A program made the translations under genes and the position numbers. The notes under the pieces are model-generated. The model ran no database searches. It saw only the letters and a program-made list of their open reading frames with translations, and was not told where the DNA came from. From the NCBI GenBank assembly GCA_018334795.1, contig JAGXLH010000072.1, forward strand, positions 1-8,490: a DNA stretch of 8,490 nucleotides. The letters run 5' to 3'. Source of the stretch: Thermoplasmatota archaeon. GTDB taxonomy: Archaea; Thermoplasmatota; E2; DHVEG-1. Position 1 is the stretch's first letter, and each line of letters starts with the position of its first letter. Positions 1 through 5,381 of this stretch are shown here, in pieces.

Positions 1-2
1 AT

Positions 3-620
3 ATTTCATATTATGAAGTATGTTTTAAAAAGATTATTGGGTGGGGTATGGATGAAATTCAAAAGGTGAATACATCTCCACTTGGTGCGTGTAGTTATTG
101 TGGTGTGTTTCGCAGGCATTGTTTGAACACATTAGCGAAAAAATTAAAGGTGGATCGGTTAGCAACTGGGCATAATCTTGATGATATGGCTCAATCGATT
201 CTGATGAACTTTGTGAATGCGGATATGAAAAAACTTGCACGGTTAGGTCCACATTTACATGTGCAACCAGGTCTAGTTCCTCGGATGATGCCATTGCGCT
301 GGATTCCTGAAAAGGAAAATGCGATATTTGCGTTACTTCATGATATTGATTTTTATGAGAGTATGTGTCCGTATTCAGTTGATGCATTACGAGGAACGTT
401 TAAGGAAATATTGTATACATTGGAATCAAAGAATCCGGGGACAAGACATAGTATTCTTCATAGTTTTGATGCAATTCGTGATTCGTTACGAACTCAATTC
501 CCACCAGTTGAGTTAAAAACGTGTGAAGTTTGTGGTGAACCTACAACTCATAATCAATGTCAAACCTGTGTTCTTAAGGAAAAAGTCAAAAAATTATTTT
601 TGGTTAGTAAAAAAAAGTAA
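3..620 (+). CDS. tRNA 2-thiolation enzyme, Ncs6/TtuA/TtcA family (5' end missing)
   Basis: The reading frame is open to the first base of the window, so the gene starts upstream; 205 residues are visible. These enzymes activate a tRNA uridine with ATP and replace its C2 oxygen with sulfur. The N-terminal zinc finger and PP-loop would lie outside the window. Visible are CSYCGVFRR (Cys at visible residues 30 and 33), the family motif ATGHNLDD (about 54-61), and MCPYS with Cys122. The 92-residue spacing between the first and third cysteine fits the three-cysteine Fe-S site known in TtuA and methanogen NcsA. The C-terminus carries a zinc ribbon, CEVCGEPT followed by CQTC. Whether the target is U34 (Ncs6-like) or U54 (TtuA-like) cannot be read from this fragment, so no symbol is given. 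An internal ATG at 48 is not a credible start because conserved-looking sequence continues upstream of it. Confidence 0.9.
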   Translation: MSYYEVCFKKIIGWGMDEIQKVNTSPLGACSYCGVFRRHCLNTLAKKLKVDRLATGHNLDDMAQSILMNFVNADMKKLARLGPHLHVQPGLVPRMMPLRWIPEKENAIFALLHDIDFYESMCPYSVDALRGTFKEILYTLESKNPGTRHSILHSFDAIRDSLRTQFPPVELKTCEVCGEPTTHNQCQTCVLKEKVKKLFLVSKKK

Positions 621-621
621 A

Positions 622-657
622 AGAAAATAAAAATCAAAAAAATAAGAAAAAAAGAAT
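622..657 (-). terminator. poly-T transcription terminator of the pilin gene
   Basis: Directly after the pilin stop codon, the minus strand carries a run of T tracts (T7, T7, T5 and T4, separated by single other bases or short spacers). Oligo-T tracts without a hairpin are the usual intrinsic terminator in Archaea. The upstream gene converges on the same spot and has only A-rich sequence on its own strand, so the tract serves the pilin. Confidence 0.55.
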
Positions 658-667
658 TGGGTAATTA

Positions 668-1105
668 TTAGTTTGTGAATTCCCAAGTTCCAATAAGGGT
701 GTTTGTAGATTTATTACTAATTGTAACCGTGGCTGAACCTGTGAAATCATCTAATTGAATGACATCGCCAGCTTTTACATCCTGACTGGGGCCATCTACA
801 GAAGTGTTTGCTGATATAGCTGTACCCGCAACACTACCACTAATTCCATCTATAGTAATTTCAAAAGAAGACCAATTTAGGTTTCCAGGGTCAGCAGAAG
901 CAACTGTTAATTTTTTATTAGTGCTATCTTTAACTAATTGCATATTTGGTGTTGTTTCTGGACTTGTTCCTATCATACCACTTACATAAACATATACGGT
1001 TGCTGCAATGGCGACAGTAATTGCTACCATAAGAATTACACCGATTACAGCGGAAACTGCGTCATCTTTATTTTTAAACTTTCTATTAGCTTTCATTTTT
1101 TCCAT
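668..1105 (-). CDS. archaeal type IV pilin (class III signal peptide, pilin N-terminal domain family)
   Basis: This is a 145-residue surface filament or adhesion subunit. The N-terminus has a charged leader rich in Lys and Asp (residues 1-16, ending KDDA), then the hydrophobic segment VSAVIGVILMVAIT through VYVYV (about 17-41). This is the assembly helix cut by an archaeal prepilin peptidase, probably just before VSAVIG. The remaining 100 residues are a Thr/Ser/Asn-rich predicted beta domain ending GTWEFTN, typical of this family. The start at 1105 is chosen because AGGAG (1110-1114) lies four bases upstream and a TATA box sits at the right distance. The frame continues to 1204, but that extension contains the TATA box and has no pilin-like sequence. 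The usual Pro of the VSPVIG motif is Ala here. No other pilus genes are adjacent, so it is a lone pilin likely assembled by machinery encoded elsewhere. Confidence 0.9.
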   Translation of the reverse strand: MEKMKANRKFKNKDDAVSAVIGVILMVAITVAIAATVYVYVSGMIGTSPETTPNMQLVKDSTNKKLTVASADPGNLNWSSFEITIDGISGSVAGTAISANTSVDGPSQDVKAGDVIQLDDFTGSATVTISNKSTNTLIGTWEFTN

Positions 1106-1144
1106 CCATCTCCTAATGAATCTTGTTTCTATCAACAATATGTA

Positions 1145-1152
1145 GATATAAA
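1145..1152 (-). promoter_or_regulatory. TATA box of the pilin gene
   Basis: The minus strand reads TTTATATC, preceded by the purine-rich stretch GCAAACAAAC as a plausible BRE. The expected transcription start, about 26 bases downstream, falls near 1122. That gives a leader of about 17 bases containing the AGGAG ribosome-binding site, and the geometry supports the 1105 start. Confidence 0.6.
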
Positions 1153-1441
1153 TAGTTTGTTTGCAGGTGAATATGCATGTAATACCCTTGTTTGATATAG
1201 ACATGTCTTGTTTTTCACCATCATCTCACTATCCATTGTATCCATCTATTGTTGACTATGATTTGTTTTTTGTTTTTTAGTCTATTTAAACTATGGCTGA
1301 AGCTAATTCGTTATGATATTTTTTCATTTTGACAAACTTTCATTAGTTTATTAAAAAATTTATAATTTTTAAAAATGTTTTTAAACTTCATCATTTGTTA
1401 GATAGCCTACTCAAGATGATATAAAAATACTAGGTGAAATA

Positions 1442-1449
1442 TTTATATA
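1442..1449 (+). promoter_or_regulatory. strong orphan TATA box with BRE
   Basis: GTGAAAT (1434-1440) followed by TTTATATA is close to an ideal archaeal BRE plus TATA box. Transcription would start near 1472, but no protein gene follows on the plus strand for more than 400 bases. It could also be read in the opposite direction because the box is nearly symmetric (TTATATATAA). Confidence 0.45.
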
Positions 1450-1471
1450 TAAACATACTATTACTTTTTGT

Positions 1472-1535
1472 GAATGGGGGTTTAGATAGTTTAAAGGAGG
1501 CAAATAAAGGGGAGGGTTTTTCCCTCCTCCTTTTA
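1472..1535 (+). ncRNA. candidate small RNA ending in a GC-rich hairpin
   Basis: A transcript from the orphan promoter would run from about 1472 through a GC-rich hairpin and stop in TTTTATCTT, giving a product of roughly 65 bases. It contains the G run of GAATGGGGG and a perfect Shine-Dalgarno-like AAAGGAGG (1493-1500) with no start codon behind it. AAAGGAGG can pair perfectly over 8 bp with CCTCCTTT (1526-1533), the same arm that GGGGAGGG (1509-1516) uses in the alternative hairpin, so two exclusive folds are possible. It matches no RNA family I recognise. The hairpin may simply be the terminator of the minus-strand remnant, in which case no RNA exists here. Confidence 0.25.
1506..1532. terminator. 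GC-rich hairpin, terminator-like on both strands
   Basis: GGGGAGGG (1509-1516), a T5 loop and CCCTCCTC (1522-1529) form an 8-bp stem with one G-T wobble. It extends by two A-T pairs after one mismatch. T-rich sequence follows on the plus strand (TTTTATCTT) and TTTATTT follows on the minus strand. It lies 14 bases beyond the stop of the minus-strand gene remnant and could have terminated it. It is by far the most GC-rich spot in the surrounding region. Confidence 0.5.
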
Positions 1536-1546
1536 TCTTAATTGGT

Positions 1547-1739
1547 TCATTCTAATTTAAAGACGTCTTCGATATGTTTTTGATAAAGTGCATTTGTGTG
1601 TCTATACTCTAGTTCTAAGCTTGGATTGTATATTTTCTTGTTCTAATGAATTGATAATTTGGCCGATGAATTCAAGGATGTTGGCGTGATCTTTTTGTTT
1701 TACTATTCTTTTTGGTGGTTATTTTTTACTGACTGACAT
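1547..1739 (-). pseudogene. decayed small gene, product unknown
   Basis: The minus strand has AAAGGATG (1747-1754) seven bases before an ATG at 1739. The frame reads MSVSKK, then an in-frame TAA, then continues as protein-like sequence including KDHANILEFIGQIINSLE, until a frame change near 1620. The other frame carries on with SLELEYRHTNALYQKHIE and reaches TGA at 1547-1549. The span is 193 bases, not a multiple of three, as expected for one single-base indel. The charged, helix-forming character of both parts suggests a former protein of about 63 residues or a shortened fragment of a larger one. I do not recognise the family. A TATA-like TAATATAA lies at 1776-1769. Sequencing errors could explain the lesions, but a stop plus a frameshift in one short gene favours real decay. 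Confidence 0.45.
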
Positions 1740-1817
1740 AAGTTTGCATCCTTTATTTAATGAAAAAATTATATTACATTTCTGTTGAGCGGAAAAACAA
1801 CTAGATTTGTAGTAAGA

Positions 1818-1834
1818 AAAAATTTGAAATTTTT
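1818..1834. repeat. 17-bp perfect palindrome, possible operator
   Basis: AAAAATTT-G-AAATTTTT is a perfect 8+1+8 inverted repeat between the two divergently oriented starts at 1739 (minus) and 1903 (plus). Two direct copies of TGTCAA follow at 1834-1839 and 1842-1847. AT-rich palindromes of this size are typical binding sites for dimeric archaeal regulators such as Lrp-type proteins. In AT-rich DNA such a palindrome can also occur by chance. Confidence 0.3.
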
Positions 1835-1862
1835 GTCAACATGTCAATCTACCTACCAACTC

Positions 1863-1870
1863 TTATAAAA
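1863..1870 (+). promoter_or_regulatory. TATA box of the STAS-like gene
   Basis: TTATAAAA predicts a transcription start near 1893. This gives a leader of only about 10 bases, which holds the GGTGA ribosome-binding site at 1894-1898, four bases before the GTG start. Confidence 0.5.
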
Positions 1871-1902
1871 CATGAGTAACAAAAAAGATATGTGGTGAAG
1901 CC

Positions 1903-2274
1903 GTGACATCAAGTCGAATCAAATGGATTACTGAAAACCAACAATCAATCTTAAACATTGATTTTACTGATCTATACGAAGAAAAGTTCATTACAGAAAT
2001 CAACAACTTACGACAATTCTTACACCAAACCGAAAAAACCGAAATGTTAGCACTAATTGATATTAACGATTCTTTTCTTAACACACAAGTATTTGATGCC
2101 GTAAAAAATACTGCTAAATTAGCTAATATAAAAGTAAAGAAAACAGCAATCATTGGATCAACACCAGTACAAAAAACATTTATCAAAATTTTTAAAACCA
2201 TTTCTCATATTGAATTCAACACCTGTAAAACGAAAAAACAAGCTATTCATTGGCTCACCAAAGAACAAAATTAA
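1903..2274 (+). CDS. STAS/SpoIIAA-like domain protein
   Basis: This is a 123-residue soluble protein. The pattern is SRIKWI at the N-terminus, an acidic helix around residues 24-45, a buried strand with MLALIDINDSF (about 47-57), then VFDAVKNTAK and KKTAIIGSTPVQK (about 78-90), and a C-terminal KTKKQAIHWLTKE helix. This matches the small stand-alone STAS-like proteins in which a strand, a loop and a helix repeat around a DxxxS/T-type segment. Such proteins are thought to be regulatory or ligand-binding, and the precise role is unknown. GTG at 1903 is used because GGTGA lies four bases upstream and the frame begins with the family-like N-terminus. It has its own promoter and sits upstream of the UPF0058-like gene with a 138-base gap, so the two are probably separate transcripts. 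The family call is from memory of the pattern. Confidence 0.6.
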   Translation: MTSSRIKWITENQQSILNIDFTDLYEEKFITEINNLRQFLHQTEKTEMLALIDINDSFLNTQVFDAVKNTAKLANIKVKKTAIIGSTPVQKTFIKIFKTISHIEFNTCKTKKQAIHWLTKEQN

Positions 2275-2372
2275 ATTAATGTATCAATCGAAAAAAAACT
2301 TTTTTCTCCCTATAATTACTATTCAAAACAATAGAAAAAAATTGATCGTAATCAAAAAAGATCAAAGATTAA

Positions 2373-2380
2373 TTTTATAA
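2373..2380 (+). promoter_or_regulatory. TATA box of the UPF0058-like gene, with nearby inverted repeats
   Basis: TTTTATAA places the transcription start near 2404, just before GGTTGAT (2404-2410), the likely ribosome-binding site of the ATG at 2413. Immediately upstream lie two interleaved inverted repeats: TTGATC (2342-2347) with GATCAA (2360-2365), and TAATC (2349-2353) with GATTA (2367-2371). They could be operator half-sites. Confidence 0.45.
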
Positions 2381-2412
2381 ACTCAAAATATATTAGGATA
2401 TTGGGTTGATGG

Positions 2413-2637
2413 ATGCAAAAAGATGAACTCATCCAATTACACGCGTTCTTACTCCACATACGAAACTGCTTAGACGACCAATTACACATGCTTGATAAAG
2501 ATTTTTTTTCAGATTATGATAACCTCAATGTGCAACCACAACAGCTCTTCAAACCAAAAAAAGCACAACAACAAGCAGTCTTTGAACTCTGCAAAGCCAT
2601 TTCTAAAACACTTGAAATCGATGGACCGTTTCACTAA
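2413..2637 (+). CDS. UPF0058-like small archaeal protein
   Basis: This is a 74-residue protein. The N-terminus MQKDELIQLHAFLLHIRNCL, a central SDYDNLNVQP segment and a C-terminal helix QAVFELCKAISKTLE follow the layout of UPF0058, a small archaeal family of unknown function reported to bind metal. As I recall the family, the middle carries a His-rich HxHRSKxxH-like segment before the last helix. Here that region reads QLFKPKKAQQQ, so the metal ligands may be lost, although His10 and His15 of the first helix remain. The start is set by the TATA-derived short leader and a GGTTGAT element. The gene stands alone and converges with the minus-strand regulator downstream, 25 bases from its stop. Confidence 0.65.
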   Translation: MQKDELIQLHAFLLHIRNCLDDQLHMLDKDFFSDYDNLNVQPQQLFKPKKAQQQAVFELCKAISKTLEIDGPFH

Positions 2638-2641
2638 ACAA

Positions 2642-2677
2642 TAAAAAAAAGAAAAAAAGAATTTATAAAAATTCTTT
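2642..2677 (-). terminator. hairpin plus T-run terminator at the convergent junction
   Basis: AAAGAATTT (2656-2664), a four-base loop and AAATTCTTT (2669-2677) form a perfect 9-bp stem that overlaps the regulator's stop codon. On the minus strand it is followed by T7 and T8 tracts. This looks like an intrinsic terminator for the minus-strand regulator. On the plus strand the flanking tract is A-rich, so it serves the UPF0058-like gene less well. Confidence 0.5.
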
Positions 2678-3187
2678 GAGTTCATCAACATGTGGATTGT
2701 TGATACCACATCGTTTTACGGGGAAAATATTTTCAAGTAACTGTGTTTCAGAAATGTATGGTTTATACATTTTCACCAGTTCACTTTCAAATTTTTTCGC
2801 ATGTGGAAGATCATTAGCAACAAAACAAATCAACCAATCAAAAATTCCATGCATATAATAACTTGATCCAATCATTACATCCAATTCTTCAGCTTTATCA
2901 TCGATATCCCGAGCAACGATCTTTTTTGCGAGTTCATCAAGAGGAGTATTTGCTTTTTTAATCAATAAGATGTACTCGTTTTTCCTTATTTTTTCATAAT
3001 CAGTTACTGCATGATAACCCCAAATGGTTTCATTATCCTCAAGTTTTTTCATAATCCGTCGGACTTTCGGACCTGAGAAACCACATTTCTCTGCGAGGGT
3101 ATCAATACTTTCTTTGGCATACGATTGCAAAATCTTAATGACCTTGTTTTCATCCTTTTTTACTTGTTTTTTACTTCTTTTTGCCAT
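2663..3187 (-). CDS. Lrp/AsnC-type transcriptional regulator
   Basis: This 174-residue DNA-binding protein has a basic N-terminal tail (KRSKKQVKK). A winged helix-turn-helix follows at about residues 12-60, from DENKVIKILQSYAKES through the recognition helix GPKVRRIMKKLEDNE to IWGYHAVTDY, the standard Lrp/AsnC arrangement. The C-terminal half (about 70-165) carries the alternating strands and helices expected of an Lrp effector-binding domain, including HGIFDWLICFVAND. It is somewhat longer than the usual 150 residues. The start at 3187 is chosen because GTGAT (3192-3196) lies four bases upstream; in-frame GTG 3196 and ATG 3193 would lack a ribosome-binding site. It faces radB divergently across 286 bases and may act there or on the convergent small genes, but nothing shows its target. 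Confidence 0.8.
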   Translation of the reverse strand: MAKRSKKQVKKDENKVIKILQSYAKESIDTLAEKCGFSGPKVRRIMKKLEDNETIWGYHAVTDYEKIRKNEYILLIKKANTPLDELAKKIVARDIDDKAEELDVMIGSSYYMHGIFDWLICFVANDLPHAKKFESELVKMYKPYISETQLLENIFPVKRCGINNPHVDELKEFL

Positions 3188-3212
3188 GTACATCACGTCT
3201 TACATAAATTTT

Positions 3213-3220
3213 TTTAAATA
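3213..3220 (-). promoter_or_regulatory. possible TATA box of the Lrp-type regulator
   Basis: TATTTAAA on the minus strand puts transcription start near 3190, leaving a very short leader before ATG 3187. A second candidate, ATTTATATG at 3271-3263, would give a leader of about 50 bases. Which one is used cannot be decided from the sequence. Confidence 0.3.
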
Positions 3221-3473
3221 TCAAACACAATCAGCTTTTTTTTCTCATGAAGGTGAATACCTCATATAAATGTTGCCATCAAGTATGACAAAATATCGCA
3301 TTTTAAGGTCAAATTTTTCGTATAAAAAAGAAAAAAACCCTAAAAAATGTCATGAACTATATTTTTTTTATCATTTTTAACAACTAAAAATTGTATTAAG
3401 TGGATGCTTTAATTGTTCTGTTAGGTAACGTAACATTTTTAGCAAGAAGCCCATATCTATTTTTTGACGACGA

Positions 3474-4127
3474 ATGACTCGGTTATCAATACAATGCAGT
3501 CCTCTTGATAAATTACTTGGGGGAGGACTGGAACAAAAAATCATCACTGAACTTTTTGGCGAAGCAGGCACGGGAAAAACCAATGTTTGCTTACAAGCAG
3601 CTAGGGAATGTGCTCTCACTGGTAAAAAAGTCGCTTATATTGATAGTGAGGGCGTATCAATGGAACGATTACAGCAGATTATTTCAGAAGAAAACCAGGA
3701 ATCTCTTTTAAAAAACATTCTTATTTTTTCTCCAACCACCCAATCTGATCAAGAAAAAATGATTCAAAACGCAATTAAAATTCAGGATGTTCAACTGATC
3801 ATCGTTGACACCATTAACATGTTCTATCGATTACATTTAGATCAAAATAAGGAAGAATGCATGAGAAGTTTCACTCGACAAATCGCTTGTTTACAAAAAG
3901 CAGCTCGAGATCAAAACCTTTATGTGTTGATTGTAGAACAAGTCTTTACTGATAAAAACGGAGAGGTAAAACCGTTTACGAATCGTGATGTGGAACATTT
4001 AGTCAAAACCATTGTTAAACTTGAAAAAAACGGGGTGAACAAACGAAAAGCAACGATGATGAAACACCGATCACAACCTGAGGGAAAAACCACAGTTTTT
4101 CAGATCACTCAAAAAGGATTGAACTAA
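3474..4127 (+). CDS. radB: DNA repair and recombination protein RadB
   Basis: This 217-residue RecA/RadA-superfamily ATPase lacks the N-terminal helix-hairpin-helix domain of RadA, as RadB does. Visible are CSPLDKLLGGGLE (8-20), the Walker A motif GEAGTGKT (29-36), AYIDSEG with the catalytic-type Glu59, and the Walker B motif LIIVD (108-112). Basic residues GVNKRKATMMKHRSQPEG lie near the C-terminus, where such proteins have the conserved K/R-H-R-rich strand. RadB is a euryarchaeal RadA paralogue that binds DNA and helps RadA in recombination and repair. The frame is closed by TGA six bases before ATG 3474, so this is the first possible start. No Shine-Dalgarno sequence precedes it, which suggests a leaderless or nearly leaderless mRNA. 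The next gene begins four bases after the stop, so the two are probably co-transcribed. Confidence 0.92.
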   Translation: MTRLSIQCSPLDKLLGGGLEQKIITELFGEAGTGKTNVCLQAARECALTGKKVAYIDSEGVSMERLQQIISEENQESLLKNILIFSPTTQSDQEKMIQNAIKIQDVQLIIVDTINMFYRLHLDQNKEECMRSFTRQIACLQKAARDQNLYVLIVEQVFTDKNGEVKPFTNRDVEHLVKTIVKLEKNGVNKRKATMMKHRSQPEGKTTVFQITQKGLN

Positions 4128-4131
4128 ACAT

Positions 4132-5253
4132 ATGGTAAAACGGTATCATTGGTTACATCAAAGTCAATACATTTCCCGTCTTTCTATTGCTTGTAAGATG
4201 TGTGCAAAAGGAGCAAAAATGGTAGTTTTGATCACGGGGAAATGCCCTGCTCATTGTTTTTATTGTCCACTAAGTAAGCAAAAGCAACACAAGGATGTTA
4301 TTTATGCTGATGAATGGAAGCTTACGGATGAAAACGATATAGAAACACTTCTATCTGAAGCAAAAGCAATTCATGCAACTGGTGCAGGAATAACTGGTGG
4401 CGATCCCTTAATTGTCCCCAATCGAACTATTCGATACATCAAATTGTTAAAAGAAACATTTGGACCCGATTTTCATATTCATCTTTACACATCAGGAATA
4501 AAAAATACAGAATCAATTAAAGAAATGGTAGTTAGTGGACTTGATGAAATCAGATTTCATCCAGAACCTCGTTTTTGGTCAAAGATGAATCAAAGTCCTC
4601 AATCACAAATCATTACTGAAACGAGTAAACTTCTTGTTGAAACCGCTATAGAAATCCCAGCTATTCCAAATAAGACACAAGATATCATTGATCTTATCAA
4701 CTGGGCTGAACAGCATGATGTGGACTACATTAATCTAAATGAACTAGAATTCTCAGAACAAAACGAACAAGCATTGTATGAAAAAGGATTCCAGATGAAA
4801 GATGATGTTTCAGCTGCAGCAAAACTAAGTCAAGAAACCGCTTATGAAGTCCTCACCTATTTTGAACAACATCCTACTCATATTGGTATTCATTATTGTT
4901 CATCATCCTTTAAAGACGGCGTGCAACTTACTAATAGAATGAAACGACGAGCTCAATACATAGCAACCGATCATGACATTATCACTGAGCAAGGAACGCT
5001 TTTGAAAGGAATCATTGAACCAAATAATAATCATTCACTTGAGGATATCATTACCATTCTTAAAAAAGAACAGATCACAGAAAAAAAATATAGTATAGAT
5101 AAAAGAAAAAAAAGAATTGAACTTCACCCACAACTCGCTGAAGATCTTTCTGAAAAAATAGTCTCTTCCCAACTAGTATTCTTCATTATTGAAGAATATC
5201 CAACTGCAGATCACTTAGAAGTAGAACGCATCCCACTTTTAACAAAAAAATAA
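4132..5253 (+). CDS. radical SAM protein related to pyruvate formate-lyase activating enzymes
   Basis: This 373-residue protein has CPAHCFYC, the CX3CX2C motif that binds the radical SAM 4Fe-4S cluster (Cys38, 42, 45). GGDP (89-92) corresponds to the SAM-contacting segment, and the HIHLYTSG and LDEIRFHPEP strands that follow fit the TIM-barrel core. Upstream, CKMC (21, 24) may be a second metal site, and HYCSSSFKDG (254-263) in the C-terminal half supplies another cysteine. The layout fits an archaeal conserved family annotated as related to pyruvate formate-lyase activating enzyme (COG2108, from memory), with no known substrate. No glycyl-radical enzyme is nearby, so true activase activity is doubtful. 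AAAGGA (4113-4118), inside the end of radB, could serve as a ribosome-binding site. The four-base gap indicates an operon with radB. Confidence 0.85.
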   Translation: MVKRYHWLHQSQYISRLSIACKMCAKGAKMVVLITGKCPAHCFYCPLSKQKQHKDVIYADEWKLTDENDIETLLSEAKAIHATGAGITGGDPLIVPNRTIRYIKLLKETFGPDFHIHLYTSGIKNTESIKEMVVSGLDEIRFHPEPRFWSKMNQSPQSQIITETSKLLVETAIEIPAIPNKTQDIIDLINWAEQHDVDYINLNELEFSEQNEQALYEKGFQMKDDVSAAAKLSQETAYEVLTYFEQHPTHIGIHYCSSSFKDGVQLTNRMKRRAQYIATDHDIITEQGTLLKGIIEPNNNHSLEDIITILKKEQITEKKYSIDKRKKRIELHPQLAEDLSEKIVSSQLVFFIIEEYPTADHLEVERIPLLTKK

Positions 5254-5259
5254 CCGAGC

Positions 5260-5290
5260 AAAAACCCTTTTTTTTGCTAAAAAGGTTTTT
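5260..5290 (+). terminator. hairpin terminator of the radB-radical SAM operon
   Basis: AAAAACC (5260-5266), an extra C, then TTTTT pair with AAAAAGGTTTTT (5279-5290) to form a 12-bp stem with one bulged base. The run TTTTTTTT at 5268-5275 lies in its left arm and loop. The right arm runs straight into the TATA box of the ribosomal protein operon, so end and start signals overlap. Confidence 0.45.
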
Positions 5291-5295
5291 ATATA
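5288..5295 (+). promoter_or_regulatory. strong TATA box of the ribosomal protein operon
   Basis: TTTATATA preceded by AAAAAGG as BRE is one of the best promoters in the window, as expected for ribosomal genes. The predicted start near 5318 leaves a structured leader of about 64 bases before L7Ae. Confidence 0.65.
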
Positions 5296-5319
5296 CCTCC
5301 TCCATTGCAGAGTAATCGC

Positions 5320-5370
5320 GCTTTCACGTTATGGAAGTGTTATCGATGAAAGCTTCAATAACTTAGGAGG
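5320..5370 (+). promoter_or_regulatory. structured leader and ribosome-binding site of L7Ae
   Basis: Two alternative folds are visible. Fold one pairs GCTTTCA (5320-5326) with TGAAAGC (5347-5353), 7 bp and perfect. Fold two is a hairpin in which GTTAT (5339-5343) pairs with ATAAC (5358-5362), a three-base bulge CGA follows on one side only, and TGAA pairs with TTCA around an AGC loop. The ribosome-binding site AGGAGG (5365-5370) starts directly after the second hairpin, 11 bases before the ATG. Since L7Ae is known to bind kink-turn RNA and to repress its own mRNA in some archaea, this could be an autoregulatory site. The tandem G-A pairs of a true kink-turn are not present in the fold I can draw. 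Confidence 0.35.
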
Positions 5371-5381
5371 CTAAATAGACT

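Larger units (their letters stand above)
1153..1546. other. gene-poor intergenic stretch
   Basis: I find no convincing protein gene here. The sequence is very AT-rich, with T runs around 1266-1280. It contains a lone TATA box at 1442-1449 and a GC-rich hairpin at 1506-1532, annotated separately. A 27-codon minus-strand open frame (1394-1311) rich in Lys, Phe and Asn sits behind a TATA-like element near 1419-1428, but nothing else supports it as a gene. Confidence 0.6.

Noticed and set aside
34..387. 117-codon minus-strand frame opposite the thiolation enzyme
   Set aside because: It is an opposite-strand shadow of a well-recognised gene, rich in His, Ser and Gln, with no protein-family features.
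1106..1204. 33-residue N-terminal extension of the pilin frame
   Set aside because: It contains the gene's TATA box and lacks pilin-like sequence. The AGGAG site and the class III signal segment fix the start at 1105.
1311..1394. Minus-strand 27-codon open frame behind a TATA-like word near 1419-1428
   Set aside because: There is no ribosome-binding site, and the Lys/Phe/Asn-only composition is what AT-rich DNA gives by chance. It is noted in the intergenic entry only.
3270..3380. Plus-strand 36-codon open frame upstream of radB, with a GGTGA at 3252
   Set aside because: The spacing from GGTGA to ATG is 13 bases, the composition is random-looking (Lys, Phe, Tyr, Ser) and it resembles no known peptide.
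3377..3619. 80-codon minus-strand frame overlapping the start of radB
   Set aside because: It is the complement of the RadB Walker A region, with no independent start signal or recognisable domain.
5296..5301. CCTCCT as an anti-Shine-Dalgarno arm that could hide the L7Ae AGGAGG
   Set aside because: It lies directly after the TATA box, upstream of the expected transcription start near 5318, so it should not be in the mRNA.
5339..5362. Canonical kink-turn in the L7Ae leader
   Set aside because: The three-base bulge is present, but the tandem G-A pairs that define the motif are not in the fold I can draw. It is kept only as a structured leader.
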